Position numbers and translations under genes: made by a program. Under the pieces are notes generated by a model. It saw nothing but the letters and a program-made list of their open reading frames with translations, did not search any database and was not told the DNA's origin. Positions 23,397 to 32,168 of a stretch of DNA of 64,000 nucleotides are shown piece after piece. This DNA is from Alistipes sp. (lineage in GTDB: Bacteria > Bacteroidota > Bacteroidia > Bacteroidales > Rikenellaceae), in assembly GCA_017463615.1 (NCBI GenBank), contig JAFTOU010000028.1, forward strand, positions 1 through 64,000, read 5' to 3'. Numbering within the stretch: the first letter of the stretch is position 1; the number at the start of each line of letters is the position of its first letter.

Positions 23397-24687
23397 GCGG
23401 GCTTTTGATAGTGTTGTGGTGGGCAGCCACTGCCGCAACTGCGATATGAGCTTCGCCAATATCTTCTGCTGGCAGGATAGCTACCATAGCCAGATAGCAC
23501 TCTGGCAGGGGTGGCTGCTTGTGCGCTTTACTATTGACGGCCATACGGCATATATGCAACCTATCGGCGAGGGGGATATTTGCGCTGTTGTTGAGGTGCT
23601 TGCTGCCGATGCACAGTCGTTGGGCGAGCCACTGCGCCTCTATGGACTTAACGACCAGTGGCAGAGTGAGTTGGAGCGTCTCTTTCCACAGCGCTTTGCC
23701 TTCTATGCCAGCCCCGATAATGCCGACTATATCTACCTCGCCTCCGACCTTGCAACCCTCGCGGGGCGAAGGTATCAACCCAAGCGCAACTTTATCAACC
23801 GTTTCGTTTCGCGCTATAACTACCGCTTTGAGCCTCTTACGGCAGATAATCTGGAGGATGCCCTCTACCTCAACGCCGTCTGGTGTCGCCAGAAGGGGGT
23901 GTCAAGTACCGATGCCGAGCAGCTCGCCCTCAGCCGCGCCTTTGATAGCTTCTTTGAGCTCAACCTTGAGGGGTGGATACTCTATGCCGATGGCTCTCCT
24001 TGCGCCTTTGCGGTCGGCTCGGCGGTCAATTACGACACCTTCTGTATACATATTGAGAAGAGCGACATAGATGTTGAGGGCGCGGGTGCTATGATAAACA
24101 ACCTTACGGCGGTGGAGCTCGCTGCGCGGTATAAGTATATCAACCGCGAGGACGACTTGGGCCTTGAGGGTCTGCGCCGCGCAAAGCAGAGCTACTATCC
24201 CGTAGAGCTGCTGACAAAGCACTCGGCTCTGCAACTTGCTGATTATCAGATGCAACTGCGCGAGCTGTGGATAGATACCTTTGGCGATGACCGTAGTACT
24301 ATAGACCACTTCTTTGTCCGCCATTTTGACCCCGCGCTGTGCTTTACCCATACGGTCGCAGGGCGCGTGGTGGCTATGCTCTATGTTGTTCCACTTATCT
24401 CGGCACAGAGCCGCGTGGCGTATATCTACGCCGTTGCCACAAGTGCCGACTTCCGCCGTCAGGGCATCGCCTCGGCGCTGATGAGCTCGGCACTTAGGAG
24501 TATTGAGCAGGCGGGCTTTGACTATGCCGCCCTGATTCCTGCCGATAGCTACGCTACGCGATTCTACGAGCGCTTCGGCTTTAGCCTTACCGATGCACCC
24601 TTTGACTTCTCGCCGTTTGATACCGACTACGACTTGGGTACGGGCACTGCGGAGCGGAATGTTGCAATGGTGCGAAAATTCTTGTAA
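23329..24687 (+). CDS. DUF2156-GNAT fusion acyltransferase
   Basis: 452 residues. The N-terminal part (about 10-290) matches the DUF2156 / phosphatidylglycerol lysyltransferase-like C-terminal fold: NIFCWQDSY, PIGEGD, PKRNFINRF, YINREDDLGLEGLRRAKQSYYP. The C-terminal part (about 305-452) is a GNAT N-acetyltransferase with VAYIYAVATSADFRRQGIASALM and ATRFYERFGF. Both halves are tandem versions of the same acyltransferase fold. The gene overlaps the membrane enzyme upstream by 68 bases, so the two are coupled and may modify the same envelope molecule (inference). Confidence 0.85.
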   Translation: MNTQSVRVISSPITFCPISTADKRAFDSVVVGSHCRNCDMSFANIFCWQDSYHSQIALWQGWLLVRFTIDGHTAYMQPIGEGDICAVVEVLAADAQSLGEPLRLYGLNDQWQSELERLFPQRFAFYASPDNADYIYLASDLATLAGRRYQPKRNFINRFVSRYNYRFEPLTADNLEDALYLNAVWCRQKGVSSTDAEQLALSRAFDSFFELNLEGWILYADGSPCAFAVGSAVNYDTFCIHIEKSDIDVEGAGAMINNLTAVELAARYKYINREDDLGLEGLRRAKQSYYPVELLTKHSALQLADYQMQLRELWIDTFGDDRSTIDHFFVRHFDPALCFTHTVAGRVVAMLYVVPLISAQSRVAYIYAVATSADFRRQGIASALMSSALRSIEQAGFDYAALIPADSYATRFYERFGFSLTDAPFDFSPFDTDYDLGTGTAERNVAMVRKFL

Positions 24688-24696
24688 CTTTGCGCT

Positions 24697-25407
24697 ATGC
24701 TCCGCAAATTGATACATTCACTTCGGTCGCTTATCGTCACGCCCACATGCCCTATCTGTGGTCGTCGCCTGCAACACTCCGAGGGCTTCATCTGCCTGGA
24801 GTGCAACCTCTCAGCCCCCTATACACTGCTGTGGCAGAGCCGCGAGAACGCTATGGAGCAGCGATTTTGGGGTGTTGTGCCCATTGAGCGTGCCGCCGCC
24901 TTTCTATGGTTTACGGAGGGTAGCCGCTACCGCGCGCTCATACACCAATTCAAGTATCATGGGCAGTGGTATCTGGCAGAGAATATGGGTCGCTGGTTCG
25001 CCTCGGAACTCAAGGTCGGCGACTTCCTTGAGGGCGTGGAGCTTATCGTCCCCGTGCCCCTGCATTGGCGCCGCCGTATCATGCGCGGATATAACCAGTC
25101 GGAACATATCGCCCACGGCATCAGCCGCGCTACAGGCATCCCTTGCTGCTTTAGCGCCGTTAAGCGCACCGTCCATAACCCTCCTCAGGCGGGGATGAAG
25201 TATATCAACCGCTGGGATAATATCAATAACATCTTCTCCGTCCCCCACCCTGAGCGCCTTATCGGTCGCCATATCCTGCTCGTAGACGATGTCTTCACCT
25301 CTGGCGCCACTCTCCTCGCCCTCGCTACCCAGATTCACCGCGCCTGCAACGGAAATGTTAAGATATCTGTTGCTACTCTCGCCGCATCCTCCCACCTTGT
25401 TTTGTAG
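24697..25407 (+). CDS. ComF family protein
   Basis: 236 residues. The N-terminal zinc-binding segment is CPICGRRL...FICLECN. A phosphoribosyltransferase-like domain follows with RGYNQSEHIA, VKRTVHNPPQAGM and the PRPP-loop ILLVDDVFTSGATL. Homologues assist DNA uptake, but in Bacteroidetes the role is not established. It starts nine bases after the DUF2156-GNAT gene. The last codons and the stop overlap the left arm of a degenerate R1 copy. Confidence 0.9.
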   Translation: MLRKLIHSLRSLIVTPTCPICGRRLQHSEGFICLECNLSAPYTLLWQSRENAMEQRFWGVVPIERAAAFLWFTEGSRYRALIHQFKYHGQWYLAENMGRWFASELKVGDFLEGVELIVPVPLHWRRRIMRGYNQSEHIAHGISRATGIPCCFSAVKRTVHNPPQAGMKYINRWDNINNIFSVPHPERLIGRHILLVDDVFTSGATLLALATQIHRACNGNVKISVATLAASSHLVL

Positions 25408-25470
25408 TGAAAAGCACGCATTTGCGGCACATCCCTTAAAATTAGCATCGGCTGTTTTAGTCCGGATGGC
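25400..25470. repeat. R1 element, degenerate copy d
   Basis: It keeps the left side (TTTTGTAGTG, GCACGC, TGCGGCACATCCCTTAAA) and part of the inner hairpin (CGGCTG, TTTTAGT), then jumps to the tail GGATGGCGATATATT that precedes R2 elsewhere. The right arms are deleted. It looks like copy b with an internal deletion. Confidence 0.65.
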
Positions 25471-25476
25471 GATATA

Positions 25477-25575
25477 TTAAAGGCTATTAAGAGTGGCGCA
25501 AACTCTTTCTGTACTGCGTAGCGTCGCGTCAGCGACCATTAGTAACCCTTAATATTCCTTAATGCCCCTTAATAA
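25477..25575. repeat. R2 TTAAGG palindrome, copy 3
   Basis: Left arm TTAAAGGCTATTAAGAG; centre TACTGCGTAGCGTCGCG and AGCGACCATTAGTAACCC; right arm CCTTAATGCCCCTTAATAA. R3 units follow at 25590-25619, and then the dnaB promoter. Confidence 0.8.
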
Positions 25576-25589
25576 AAAAATCCTCTAAA

Positions 25590-25619
25590 AAGCCAATAGC
25601 CAATGGCTAATAGCCAAAA
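25590..25619. repeat. R3 units before dnaB
   Basis: AAGCCAATAGCC, AATGGCTAATAGCC in tandem, immediately before the dnaB promoter. Confidence 0.7.
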
Positions 25620-25634
25620 GTCAAAAAATTTTAC

Positions 25635-25642
25635 TACCTTTG
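25635..25642 (+). promoter_or_regulatory. -7 element of dnaB
   Basis: TACCTTTG, followed by a leader of about 30 bases to the ATG at 25679. Confidence 0.65.
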
Positions 25643-25678
25643 CATATTTGGAATAGTATACTTGAAAATTTGATATTT

Positions 25679-27262
25679 ATGGCGAAGGAGTATAAACAAT
25701 CACAGAACAACAGAGAGGCGTACAATGCCCTTGTGCCTGAGGCTGAAGTGGCGGGATTAGTACCTCCGCAGGCGGTAGAGCTGGAGGAGGCTGTCCTCGG
25801 TGCGCTGATGCTGGAGAGCGACTCGGTAACGATAGTGCAGGAGTATATCTCCGAGGATTCGTTCTACACCGAGGAGCACCGTATCATCTACCACGCCATA
25901 AATGAGCTTGCAACGGTAGGCAAGCCCGTAGATATATACACCGTAACGGAGTATCTGAAGGCCAACCGCCAGCTGACAAAGGTGGGTGGTGTGGCATATT
26001 TGGCACAGCTGACTCAGAAGATTGGTGCTGCGGCGAATGTGGAGTTTCACGCCCGCATCATCGCTCAGAAGTATGTGCAGCGCGAGCTTATCAGCTCAGC
26101 CATAGAGATTCAGCGTCGCTCCTACGACAGTGCTGCCGATGTTACAGACCTTATCGGTTTTGCCGAGAGCTCTATACTCCGCGTTACCGAGGGTCATGTA
26201 AAGCGTAGCGTGCAGGACTCGGCCTCTATCCTTGACAAGGCGATAAAGCAGATTGAGGAGGCGGGCAAGAACGACTCTAAGTATAGCGGTGTCTGCACAG
26301 GCTTCACAGACCTTGATAATGTGACATTGGGTTGGCAGCCGAGCGACCTTATCATCGTTGCTGCGCGACCATCTATGGGTAAGACCGCCTTTGTGCTCTC
26401 CATGGCGCGAAATATGTCTATAGACTACCAGTGTCCTGTGGCGTTCTTCTCGCTTGAGATGTCCGCCGTGCAGCTTATGACCCGACTTATCGTTGCCGAG
26501 ACGGGCTTGGATAGCAAGCTCATCCGCAGCGGTCAGCTCACCTCCGCCGACTGGAATCACCTGATGGTTGCCAGCAAGCCTCTGGGTCAGGCAAAGCTAT
26601 TTATTGACGATACTCCGGCGCTCTCAATCTTTGAGTTCCGCTCTAAGGTGCGCCGACTCCATACACACCACGGCATCAAGATTATCATTGTGGACTACCT
26701 GCAGCTGATGACGGCGGGTAATGCCAGCAGTGCCAACGGTAACCGCGAGCAGGAGGTGGCATTTATCTCCCGTACGCTCAAGGCTATCGCCAAGGAGCTC
26801 AATGTGCCGATTATCGCCCTCTCGCAGCTCTCGCGTAACACCGAGTCGCGTGGCGGTACGAAGCGACCTCAGCTCTCTGACCTCCGTGAGTCGGGAGCTA
26901 TTGAGCAGGATGCCGATGTTGTGGCATTCATCCACCGCCCAGAGTACTACGGCTTCACCGAGACCGAGGACCACACCAGCACCGCAGGTATCGCCGAGAT
27001 TATCCTCGCCAAGCACCGAAATGGTGAGGTTACCGATGTCAAGATGCGATTTATCAAGGAGCAGGCTCGCTTCGCAAACCTTACGCTCCAGGCACCTCAG
27101 GCGGCAGTTCCTCAGGGCGAGCAGTACGACAATTACGACTCGCAGAGCCCCGCTCCGCAAGCCTCGCCACTGCAGAATATGACGGGTGCGGACGAGTTTT
27201 CACTCAACCCGCAGCCTGCCACCCCTCCAGTCGCTCCACCAAACGACGATGTGCCGTTCTAA
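25679..27262 (+). CDS. dnaB: Replicative DNA helicase DnaB
   Basis: 527 residues from ATG 25679 (MAKEYKQSQNN); a longer frame begins inside the promoter. The N-terminal DnaB domain begins PPQAVELEEAVLGALMLES near residue 30. The RecA-like motor has Walker A AARPSMGKTAF near 225, Walker B IIIVDYLQLM near 330 and LSQLSRNTESR with the arginine finger. SGAIEQDADVVAFIHRPEYY is typical. The C-terminal 70 residues are a Pro/Gln-rich tail ending PPNDDVPF, which resembles the acidic tip of SSB-type proteins. It unwinds DNA at the replication fork. Confidence 0.96.
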   Translation: MAKEYKQSQNNREAYNALVPEAEVAGLVPPQAVELEEAVLGALMLESDSVTIVQEYISEDSFYTEEHRIIYHAINELATVGKPVDIYTVTEYLKANRQLTKVGGVAYLAQLTQKIGAAANVEFHARIIAQKYVQRELISSAIEIQRRSYDSAADVTDLIGFAESSILRVTEGHVKRSVQDSASILDKAIKQIEEAGKNDSKYSGVCTGFTDLDNVTLGWQPSDLIIVAARPSMGKTAFVLSMARNMSIDYQCPVAFFSLEMSAVQLMTRLIVAETGLDSKLIRSGQLTSADWNHLMVASKPLGQAKLFIDDTPALSIFEFRSKVRRLHTHHGIKIIIVDYLQLMTAGNASSANGNREQEVAFISRTLKAIAKELNVPIIALSQLSRNTESRGGTKRPQLSDLRESGAIEQDADVVAFIHRPEYYGFTETEDHTSTAGIAEIILAKHRNGEVTDVKMRFIKEQARFANLTLQAPQAAVPQGEQYDNYDSQSPAPQASPLQNMTGADEFSLNPQPATPPVAPPNDDVPF

Positions 27263-27278
27263 GGGGCGTAGCGGTGCG

Positions 27279-27393
27279 TTGCAACTTTCAGCAGTGATGC
27301 TGTTGTTCCAGAAAATAGAGACAGACTTAGCAAGCGAGCTTGCAGTCCGCTCTATTTCCCGTAACACCTCCTTCGGAGGATTGAAAGTTGCAA
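27279..27393. repeat. R6 nested palindrome after dnaB
   Basis: The outer arms TTGCAACTTTCA (27279-27290) and TGAAAGTTGCAA (27382-27393) are a perfect 12-bp inverted repeat. Inside are AAATAGAG / CTCTATTT, GCAAGCGAGCTTGC, and CCTCCTTCGGAGG with a TTCG loop. One copy in the window. Confidence 0.7.
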
Positions 27394-27423
27394 GATAATA
27401 GTTAGACTAAAAATAAAAATATT

Positions 27424-27640
27424 GACATTCCCCCTAAATCCCCCTTTAATCCGCCTAAAGGCGGCTTTTCCTCCTCGCGGCTCGGCATAGTGAGCAAGCA
27501 CCCTCTGCTCTCGCTCCGCAGCGTCGGTTGTAAAAGGGGGACTTGGTCGCAAAAACGGTCTAACCAAGTTAGACCATTTCTGCTCCGAGGTGCAAAGAGA
27601 CAGGACGGCAAGGGCTAACGCAGTACAGCGGAGGGGGTTA
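27424..27640. repeat. R5 two-hairpin repeat, copy 2, carrying an R4 insertion
   Basis: The arms CCCCCTTT and AAAGGGGG are now separated by about 90 bases that include the hairpin CCGCCTAAAGGCGG and the R4 segment. The second hairpin GGTCTAAC-CAA-GTTAGACC corresponds to AGTCT...AGACT in copy 1, with paired changes. The tail GGCTAACGCAGTA is shared. The 422-base gap between dnaB and tdk holds R6 and this element and no gene. Confidence 0.7.
27469..27527 (-). repeat. R4 59-bp dispersed segment, copy 1
   Basis: It is identical, except for one base, to the reverse complement of 58605-58663. It lies in the loop of the first R5 hairpin. It contains GGCTCGGCATAGTGAGCAAG and GCTCTCGCTCCGCAGCGTCG. Confidence 0.85.
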
Positions 27641-27660
27641 AGAAAAAGGATATTACTAAC

Positions 27661-27675
27661 TTATAGAACATACCT
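27661..27675 (+). promoter_or_regulatory. Leader motif shared with folE
   Basis: TTATAGAACATACCT, identical to 6133-6147, nine bases before the tdk start. Confidence 0.4.
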
Positions 27676-27684
27676 AAAGATACT

Positions 27685-28257
27685 ATGTTTTTGGAAAATG
27701 CCAGCCAGAAGGGTTGGATTGAGGTAATTTGTGGCTCGATGTTTTCGGGCAAGACCGAGGAGTTGATTCGTCGTCTGCGCCGTGCAGAGTTTGCGCATCT
27801 GAAGGTTGAGATTTTCAAGCCCTGCATAGATGTGCGCTACTCGGAGGATGAGGTGGTTTCGCACAATGCAACAACGATTCGCTCTACGCCTGTAGAGTCG
27901 TCGCAGAATATTCTGCTGCTCGCCTCGGATGTGGATGTTGTGGGCATTGACGAGGCTCAATTTTTTGACCCAGGCATCGTGGATGTATGTCGCACGCTTG
28001 CCAACAGCGGTATTCGCGTGATTGTTGCAGGTCTGGATATGGACTATCTGGGCAACCCCTTTGGCCCTATGCCTGCGCTGATGGCTACGGCGGAGTATGT
28101 TACCAAGGTGCACGCCATCTGTGTTCGCTGTGGCAACCTCGCCCACCACTCGCACCGCCTCACTACCGACAACAAGTTGGTGATGCTGGGCGAGAAGGAT
28201 ACCTACGAGCCAATCTGCCGCCACTGTTTTGCCGAATTGTCCAAAAATGAACAATAA
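27685..28257 (+). CDS. tdk: Thymidine kinase
   Basis: 190 residues, class II thymidine kinase that phosphorylates thymidine in salvage. Walker [16 protein letters not shown] near residue 17, Walker [11 protein letters not shown] near 85, [14 protein letters not shown] near 112, and a zinc site formed by [13 protein letters not shown] and CRHC near the C-terminus. Full length. It is followed 41 bases later by the moxR operon. Confidence 0.96.
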   Translation: MFLENASQKGWIEVICGSMFSGKTEELIRRLRRAEFAHLKVEIFKPCIDVRYSEDEVVSHNATTIRSTPVESSQNILLLASDVDVVGIDEAQFFDPGIVDVCRTLANSGIRVIVAGLDMDYLGNPFGPMPALMATAEYVTKVHAICVRCGNLAHHSHRLTTDNKLVMLGEKDTYEPICRHCFAELSKNEQ

Positions 28258-28298
28258 AAAGTAGCTGTTTGCGTTAGAAAAGAAAAATTAGATAAGAT

Positions 28299-29297
28299 AT
28301 GAGCGAAGTTATAAACATCAAGGAGCTCAATGAGCGTATTGAGCGCGAATCACTTTTTGTAGATACCCTGCGTCAGGAGATGGGCAAGGTTATCGTTGGT
28401 CAGAGCCATCTGATTGACACCCTGCTCATTGGCCTGCTCTCCAATGGACACATCCTGCTGGAGGGTGTTCCTGGACTGGCTAAGACGCTGGCTATCACCA
28501 CATTGGCTAAGGCTGTAGATGCCGATTTCTCGCGTATACAGTTTACCCCCGACCTGCTCCCTGCAGATGTCGTAGGTACGCTTATCTACTCGCAGAAGAG
28601 CGAGGAGTTTACCGTGCGCAAAGGTCCGGTATTTGCCAACTTCGTGCTTGCCGACGAGATTAACCGTTCGCCAGCCAAGGTGCAGTCGGCACTGCTGGAG
28701 GCTATGCAGGAGCGTCAGGTGACCATCGGCGAGAATACTTTCCGCCTGCCAGAGCCATTCCTTGTCCTTGCGACCCAGAACCCGCTGGAGCAGGAGGGTA
28801 CCTATCCGCTGCCAGAGGCGCAGGTAGACCGATTTATGCTCAAGGTGAAGATTTCGTACCCTAAGAAGTCGGAGGAGCGTGACATTGTCCGTATGAACCT
28901 CTCGGGTGCGGGTATGCCACAGCCAAATAAGATTATCACTCCGCAGGATATTGTCCGTGCGCGTCGCGTGGTGGAGGATGTCTATATGGACGAGAAGATT
29001 GAGAAGTATATCGTAGATATAATCTTCGCCACCCGCGAGCCTAAGGAGTACAACCTTGAGAAGCTGCAGTCGCTTATCGCCTATGGCGGTTCGCCTCGTG
29101 CAAGTATCTCGCTGGCTAAGGCTGCGCGTGCATACGCCTTTATCCGTCGTCGCGGATATGTTATCCCTGAGGATGTGCGTGCCGTATGTCACGATGTGCT
29201 GCGCCACCGTATAGGTCTTACCTACGAGGCTGAGGCGGAGAATATCTCTACCGAGGAGATTATCACCGAGATTCTTAACAATGTCATCGTGCCATAA
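28299..29297 (+). CDS. MoxR-family AAA+ ATPase
   Basis: 332 residues. Walker A LEGVPGLAKT near residue 55, Walker B VLADEINRSPAKVQSALLEAMQERQVT near 110-136, and sensor 1 ATQNPLEQEGTYPLPEAQVDRFM. It is a chaperone-like ATPase, normally paired with vWA proteins. Its stop overlaps the DUF58 start by one base. First gene of the aerotolerance-type operon running to 34171. Confidence 0.93.
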   Translation: MSEVINIKELNERIERESLFVDTLRQEMGKVIVGQSHLIDTLLIGLLSNGHILLEGVPGLAKTLAITTLAKAVDADFSRIQFTPDLLPADVVGTLIYSQKSEEFTVRKGPVFANFVLADEINRSPAKVQSALLEAMQERQVTIGENTFRLPEPFLVLATQNPLEQEGTYPLPEAQVDRFMLKVKISYPKKSEERDIVRMNLSGAGMPQPNKIITPQDIVRARRVVEDVYMDEKIEKYIVDIIFATREPKEYNLEKLQSLIAYGGSPRASISLAKAARAYAFIRRRGYVIPEDVRAVCHDVLRHRIGLTYEAEAENISTEEIITEILNNVIVP

Positions 29298-30181
29298 TGG
29301 GTAGCAGCGAGAGCGATATTCTGAAGCGGGTACGAAAGATAGAGATCAAGACCCGAGGGCTGTCGAATGAGATTTTCGCAGGAAAGTATCATACGGCATT
29401 CAAGGGTCGTGGTATGTCCTTCGCCGAGGTTCGCGAGTATCGTATTGGCGACGATGTGAGGGATATTGATTGGAATGTTACGGCTCGCTCGCGTACGCCC
29501 CATATCAAGATTTATGAGGAGGAGCGCGAGCTGACGATGATGCTCGTGGTGGATGTCAGCGGCTCGGGGGCCTTCGGTTCTACGGAGCAGACCAAGCGCA
29601 GCGTGATTACCGAGATTGCGGCTGTGTTGGCATTCTCGGCGGCACAGACGGGCGATAAGGTGGGTTGCATATTCTTCTCCGACAAGGTGGAGAAGTTTAT
29701 CCCGCCAAAGAAGGGTCGTAGCCATATCCTGATGATTATCCGCTCGCTTATAGAGTTTACCCCTTCGTCCGACGGCACTGCACTCTCGGAGGCGGTGCGC
29801 TACCTTACCAATGTAAATAAGAAGCGCTGCACAGCCTTCATTCTCTCGGACTTTATCGTCCCTAAGGGCGATATGACCCCGCTGGAGGATGCACTCAAGA
29901 TTGCCACCTCGCGCCACGACCTTGTGGCTATCCGCGTCAGTGACCCGCGCGATAAGGCTCTGCCAGATGTGGGTATTATTGAGATGCGCGACGCCGAGAG
30001 TGGGCAGAAGGTGTGGGTAGATAGCTCGTCAGCAGCCGTGCGCGACTACTTTGCCCGCTACTGGCTTGAGCGCGAGCAGAGCATAGATACCCTGCTCAAG
30101 CACAACCGTATAGATACGGCAGATGTTACCACCGATGCAGACTATGTTGCCGAATTGATAAAACTCTTCAAACAGAGATGA
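29297..30181 (+). CDS. DUF58 protein (vWA-like)
   Basis: 294 residues. GMSFAEVREYRIGDDVRDIDWNVTARS near residues 40-66 is the DUF58 signature. A vWA-like fold follows with the MIDAS-type DVSGSGAFGS and later TAFILSDF. It has no signal peptide. It overlaps both neighbours by a few bases. Probable client or adaptor of the MoxR ATPase. Confidence 0.92.
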   Translation: MGSSESDILKRVRKIEIKTRGLSNEIFAGKYHTAFKGRGMSFAEVREYRIGDDVRDIDWNVTARSRTPHIKIYEEERELTMMLVVDVSGSGAFGSTEQTKRSVITEIAAVLAFSAAQTGDKVGCIFFSDKVEKFIPPKKGRSHILMIIRSLIEFTPSSDGTALSEAVRYLTNVNKKRCTAFILSDFIVPKGDMTPLEDALKIATSRHDLVAIRVSDPRDKALPDVGIIEMRDAESGQKVWVDSSSAAVRDYFARYWLEREQSIDTLLKHNRIDTADVTTDADYVAELIKLFKQR

Positions 30182-31236
30182 TTACGCGACTAAGATATAT
30201 ACTTACTGCACTGCTTCTGCTCGTAGCCCTTCAGCTGCGGGCACAGAGTGTTACACCCACCGTCACGGCGCATATTGAGCCCGATAGCATCACTATCGGC
30301 GACCGCTTTACGCTCACCATAGATGTAGAGAAGGACTTGGTGCAGAGCCTCTTCTTCCCAGCCTTCGCCATCGGCGAGCAGGGTATAGGTGGCGGCACTG
30401 AGGAGCAGGGCGGAGAGAACGCCGAGGCAGCTACGCAGACCCCTCAGCGACCACAGTTTGGCATTATTGAGTGCCTTGAGGACCACCCCGTAGATACCAT
30501 TAAGCAAGAGGGTCGTCGTCTGCACCTGCGCAAGCGATATACACTGACGGCCTTTGACGAGGGCATCTACAACCTCGGTCGCCCGGCGGTGCTCTATGCT
30601 GATAAGAATATCGTTGATACCCTCTATGGTGTGCGCGACTCGCTCCGCCTTGTGGTTACAACATTCAAGATTGACTCTACCGCCCGCCTGTGCGACATCA
30701 AGCCCGTAAAGACCCTCCCATTCAAGTTCGGTGAGATTTCGGGCTACCTGACCGTTGCCCTTGCCGTTCTGGCACTTATTGGCGTGGCGATATACCTGCT
30801 TGCTCGCTACCTTGCAAAGCGTGGCAAGAGTATCACAGACCTATTCAAGCCAGAGCCTCCACTGCCAGCGCATATTGTCGCTATTACCGCCCTGGAGAGC
30901 CTGAAGAATCAGAAGCTGTGGCAGAATAACAAACATAAGGAGTACTACTCGGCACTCTCGGACATCCTGCGCACATACCTTGACGGTCGCTTTGGTGTGG
31001 GGGCTATGGAGATGACTACCGACGAGATTTTGGCGGCTATCTCCTCTCTTGATCTGCCAAAGAAGAGCGCTATGGACCTTGTTAGCGTGCTCCGCGATGC
31101 CGACTTGGTAAAGTTCGCTAAGGCGGTCTTTGAGGCGTCGGAGAACGAGGAGGCATACGATAAGGTCTACTACTTTGTTGAGGAGACCAAGCCTGTAGAG
31201 ATTACTGACGAGGAGCAAAATGGGGAGGATAAGTAG
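30178..31236 (+). CDS. Bat operon membrane protein
   Basis: 352 residues. Signal peptide ending LQLRAQ; periplasmic beta-rich domain (about 25-185) starting TVTAHIEPDSITIGDRFTLTIDVEKD, which resembles the first domain of BatD; one membrane segment YLTVALAVLALIGVAIYLLA near 195; then a cytosolic helical domain (residues 215-340) with YYSALSDILRTYLDGRF, like DUF4381-type proteins. It takes the place usually filled by a hypothetical gene between the DUF58 and batA genes. The exact family is uncertain. Confidence 0.75.
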   Translation: MITRLRYILTALLLLVALQLRAQSVTPTVTAHIEPDSITIGDRFTLTIDVEKDLVQSLFFPAFAIGEQGIGGGTEEQGGENAEAATQTPQRPQFGIIECLEDHPVDTIKQEGRRLHLRKRYTLTAFDEGIYNLGRPAVLYADKNIVDTLYGVRDSLRLVVTTFKIDSTARLCDIKPVKTLPFKFGEISGYLTVALAVLALIGVAIYLLARYLAKRGKSITDLFKPEPPLPAHIVAITALESLKNQKLWQNNKHKEYYSALSDILRTYLDGRFGVGAMEMTTDEILAAISSLDLPKKSAMDLVSVLRDADLVKFAKAVFEASENEEAYDKVYYFVEETKPVEITDEEQNGEDK

Positions 31237-32028
31237 ATGAAACAGAGGATATTAACTATCATATTGACCCTTGTCGCGGTGCTGTTTGCGACCGATGCCT
31301 TTGCGCAGCGTATGCCCGAGCGAGGCCTTGTGCGTAAGGGTAACCGCCAGTACAATCGTGCCGACTATAAGGGTAGTGTAGACAGCTACTCGCGTGCGCT
31401 GCAGCACGACCCAAATAGCTTTGAGGCGAAGTTTAATACCGCCAATGTGCAGTACCGCATGGCGTTTCAGGATACCACGACGGTAAATAACCAGATGCTC
31501 AGCAAGGCGGAGAATACCCTGCGCAAACTGGCTCAGGACTCCACCCGCACAGATATTGAGCGTGGCGATGTGCAGTACAACCTCGGCAATACCCTCTTTG
31601 CGCAGCAGAAGCTGCAGGATGCGCTGGACTGCTACCGCAACGCTATGCGATTTAACCCCGACGATAAGGAGGCTAAGTTCAACTATGCCCTGACTAAGGA
31701 GCTGCTCAAGCAACAGCAAAATCAGCAAAATCAGCAACAGCAGAACCAAAATCAAGACAATCAGAACCAAGACCAAAATCAGCAACAACAGCCTGAAAAT
31801 CAGGACGATAAGCAGGATAATCAGGACCAGCAGAACAACCAGAACGAGCAGGATAACCAAGACCAAAATCAAGACCAGCAGGACGAGCAACAACAGCCGT
31901 CCGAGCCTCAAATCTCCGAGCAGGAGCAGCAGGCGATGTTAGAGGCCATCCAGGCTCAGGAGGATAAGACGCAGGAGAAGCTGAAGGAGAAGAAGGGCGT
32001 CCTCATCCGCGGCGGCAAGAACTGGTAG
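31237..32028 (+). CDS. batC: BatC-like TPR protein with a Gln/Asn-rich tract
   Basis: 263 residues. Signal peptide ending DAFAQ. TPR-like repeats occupy about 28-155 (RKGNRQYNRADYKGSVDSYSRAL, YNLGNTLFAQQKLQDALDCYRNAM). Residues about 157-235 consist almost only of Gln, Asn, Asp and Glu. The protein ends with a basic EKLKEKKGVLIRGGKNW tail. In Bacteroides batC follows batA and batB; here it comes first. It is translated directly after the membrane protein, which ends one base earlier. Confidence 0.8.
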   Translation: MKQRILTIILTLVAVLFATDAFAQRMPERGLVRKGNRQYNRADYKGSVDSYSRALQHDPNSFEAKFNTANVQYRMAFQDTTTVNNQMLSKAENTLRKLAQDSTRTDIERGDVQYNLGNTLFAQQKLQDALDCYRNAMRFNPDDKEAKFNYALTKELLKQQQNQQNQQQQNQNQDNQNQDQNQQQQPENQDDKQDNQDQQNNQNEQDNQDQNQDQQDEQQQPSEPQISEQEQQAMLEAIQAQEDKTQEKLKEKKGVLIRGGKNW

Positions 32029-32137
32029 GATGGGGTAGAAATACCATAAACCTACGGCTCTACCGAGTACCTAAAGAAGGACGCAAAAAGGAAAAATTTA
32101 ATAACCATCGCCTATGGCGATACCACAGAAAAAGCTA

Positions 32138-32166
32138 ATGGCTAATGGCCAACGGCTAAAGGCTAA
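32138..32166. repeat. R3 units inside the bat operon
   Basis: AAAGCTAATGGC, TAATGGCC, AACGGCTAAAGGC units, preceded by the TCGCCTATGGCGAT hairpin word. They fill the 140-base gap between batC and batA, so repeats have entered what is elsewhere a compact operon. Confidence 0.7.
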
Positions 32167-32168
32167 CT

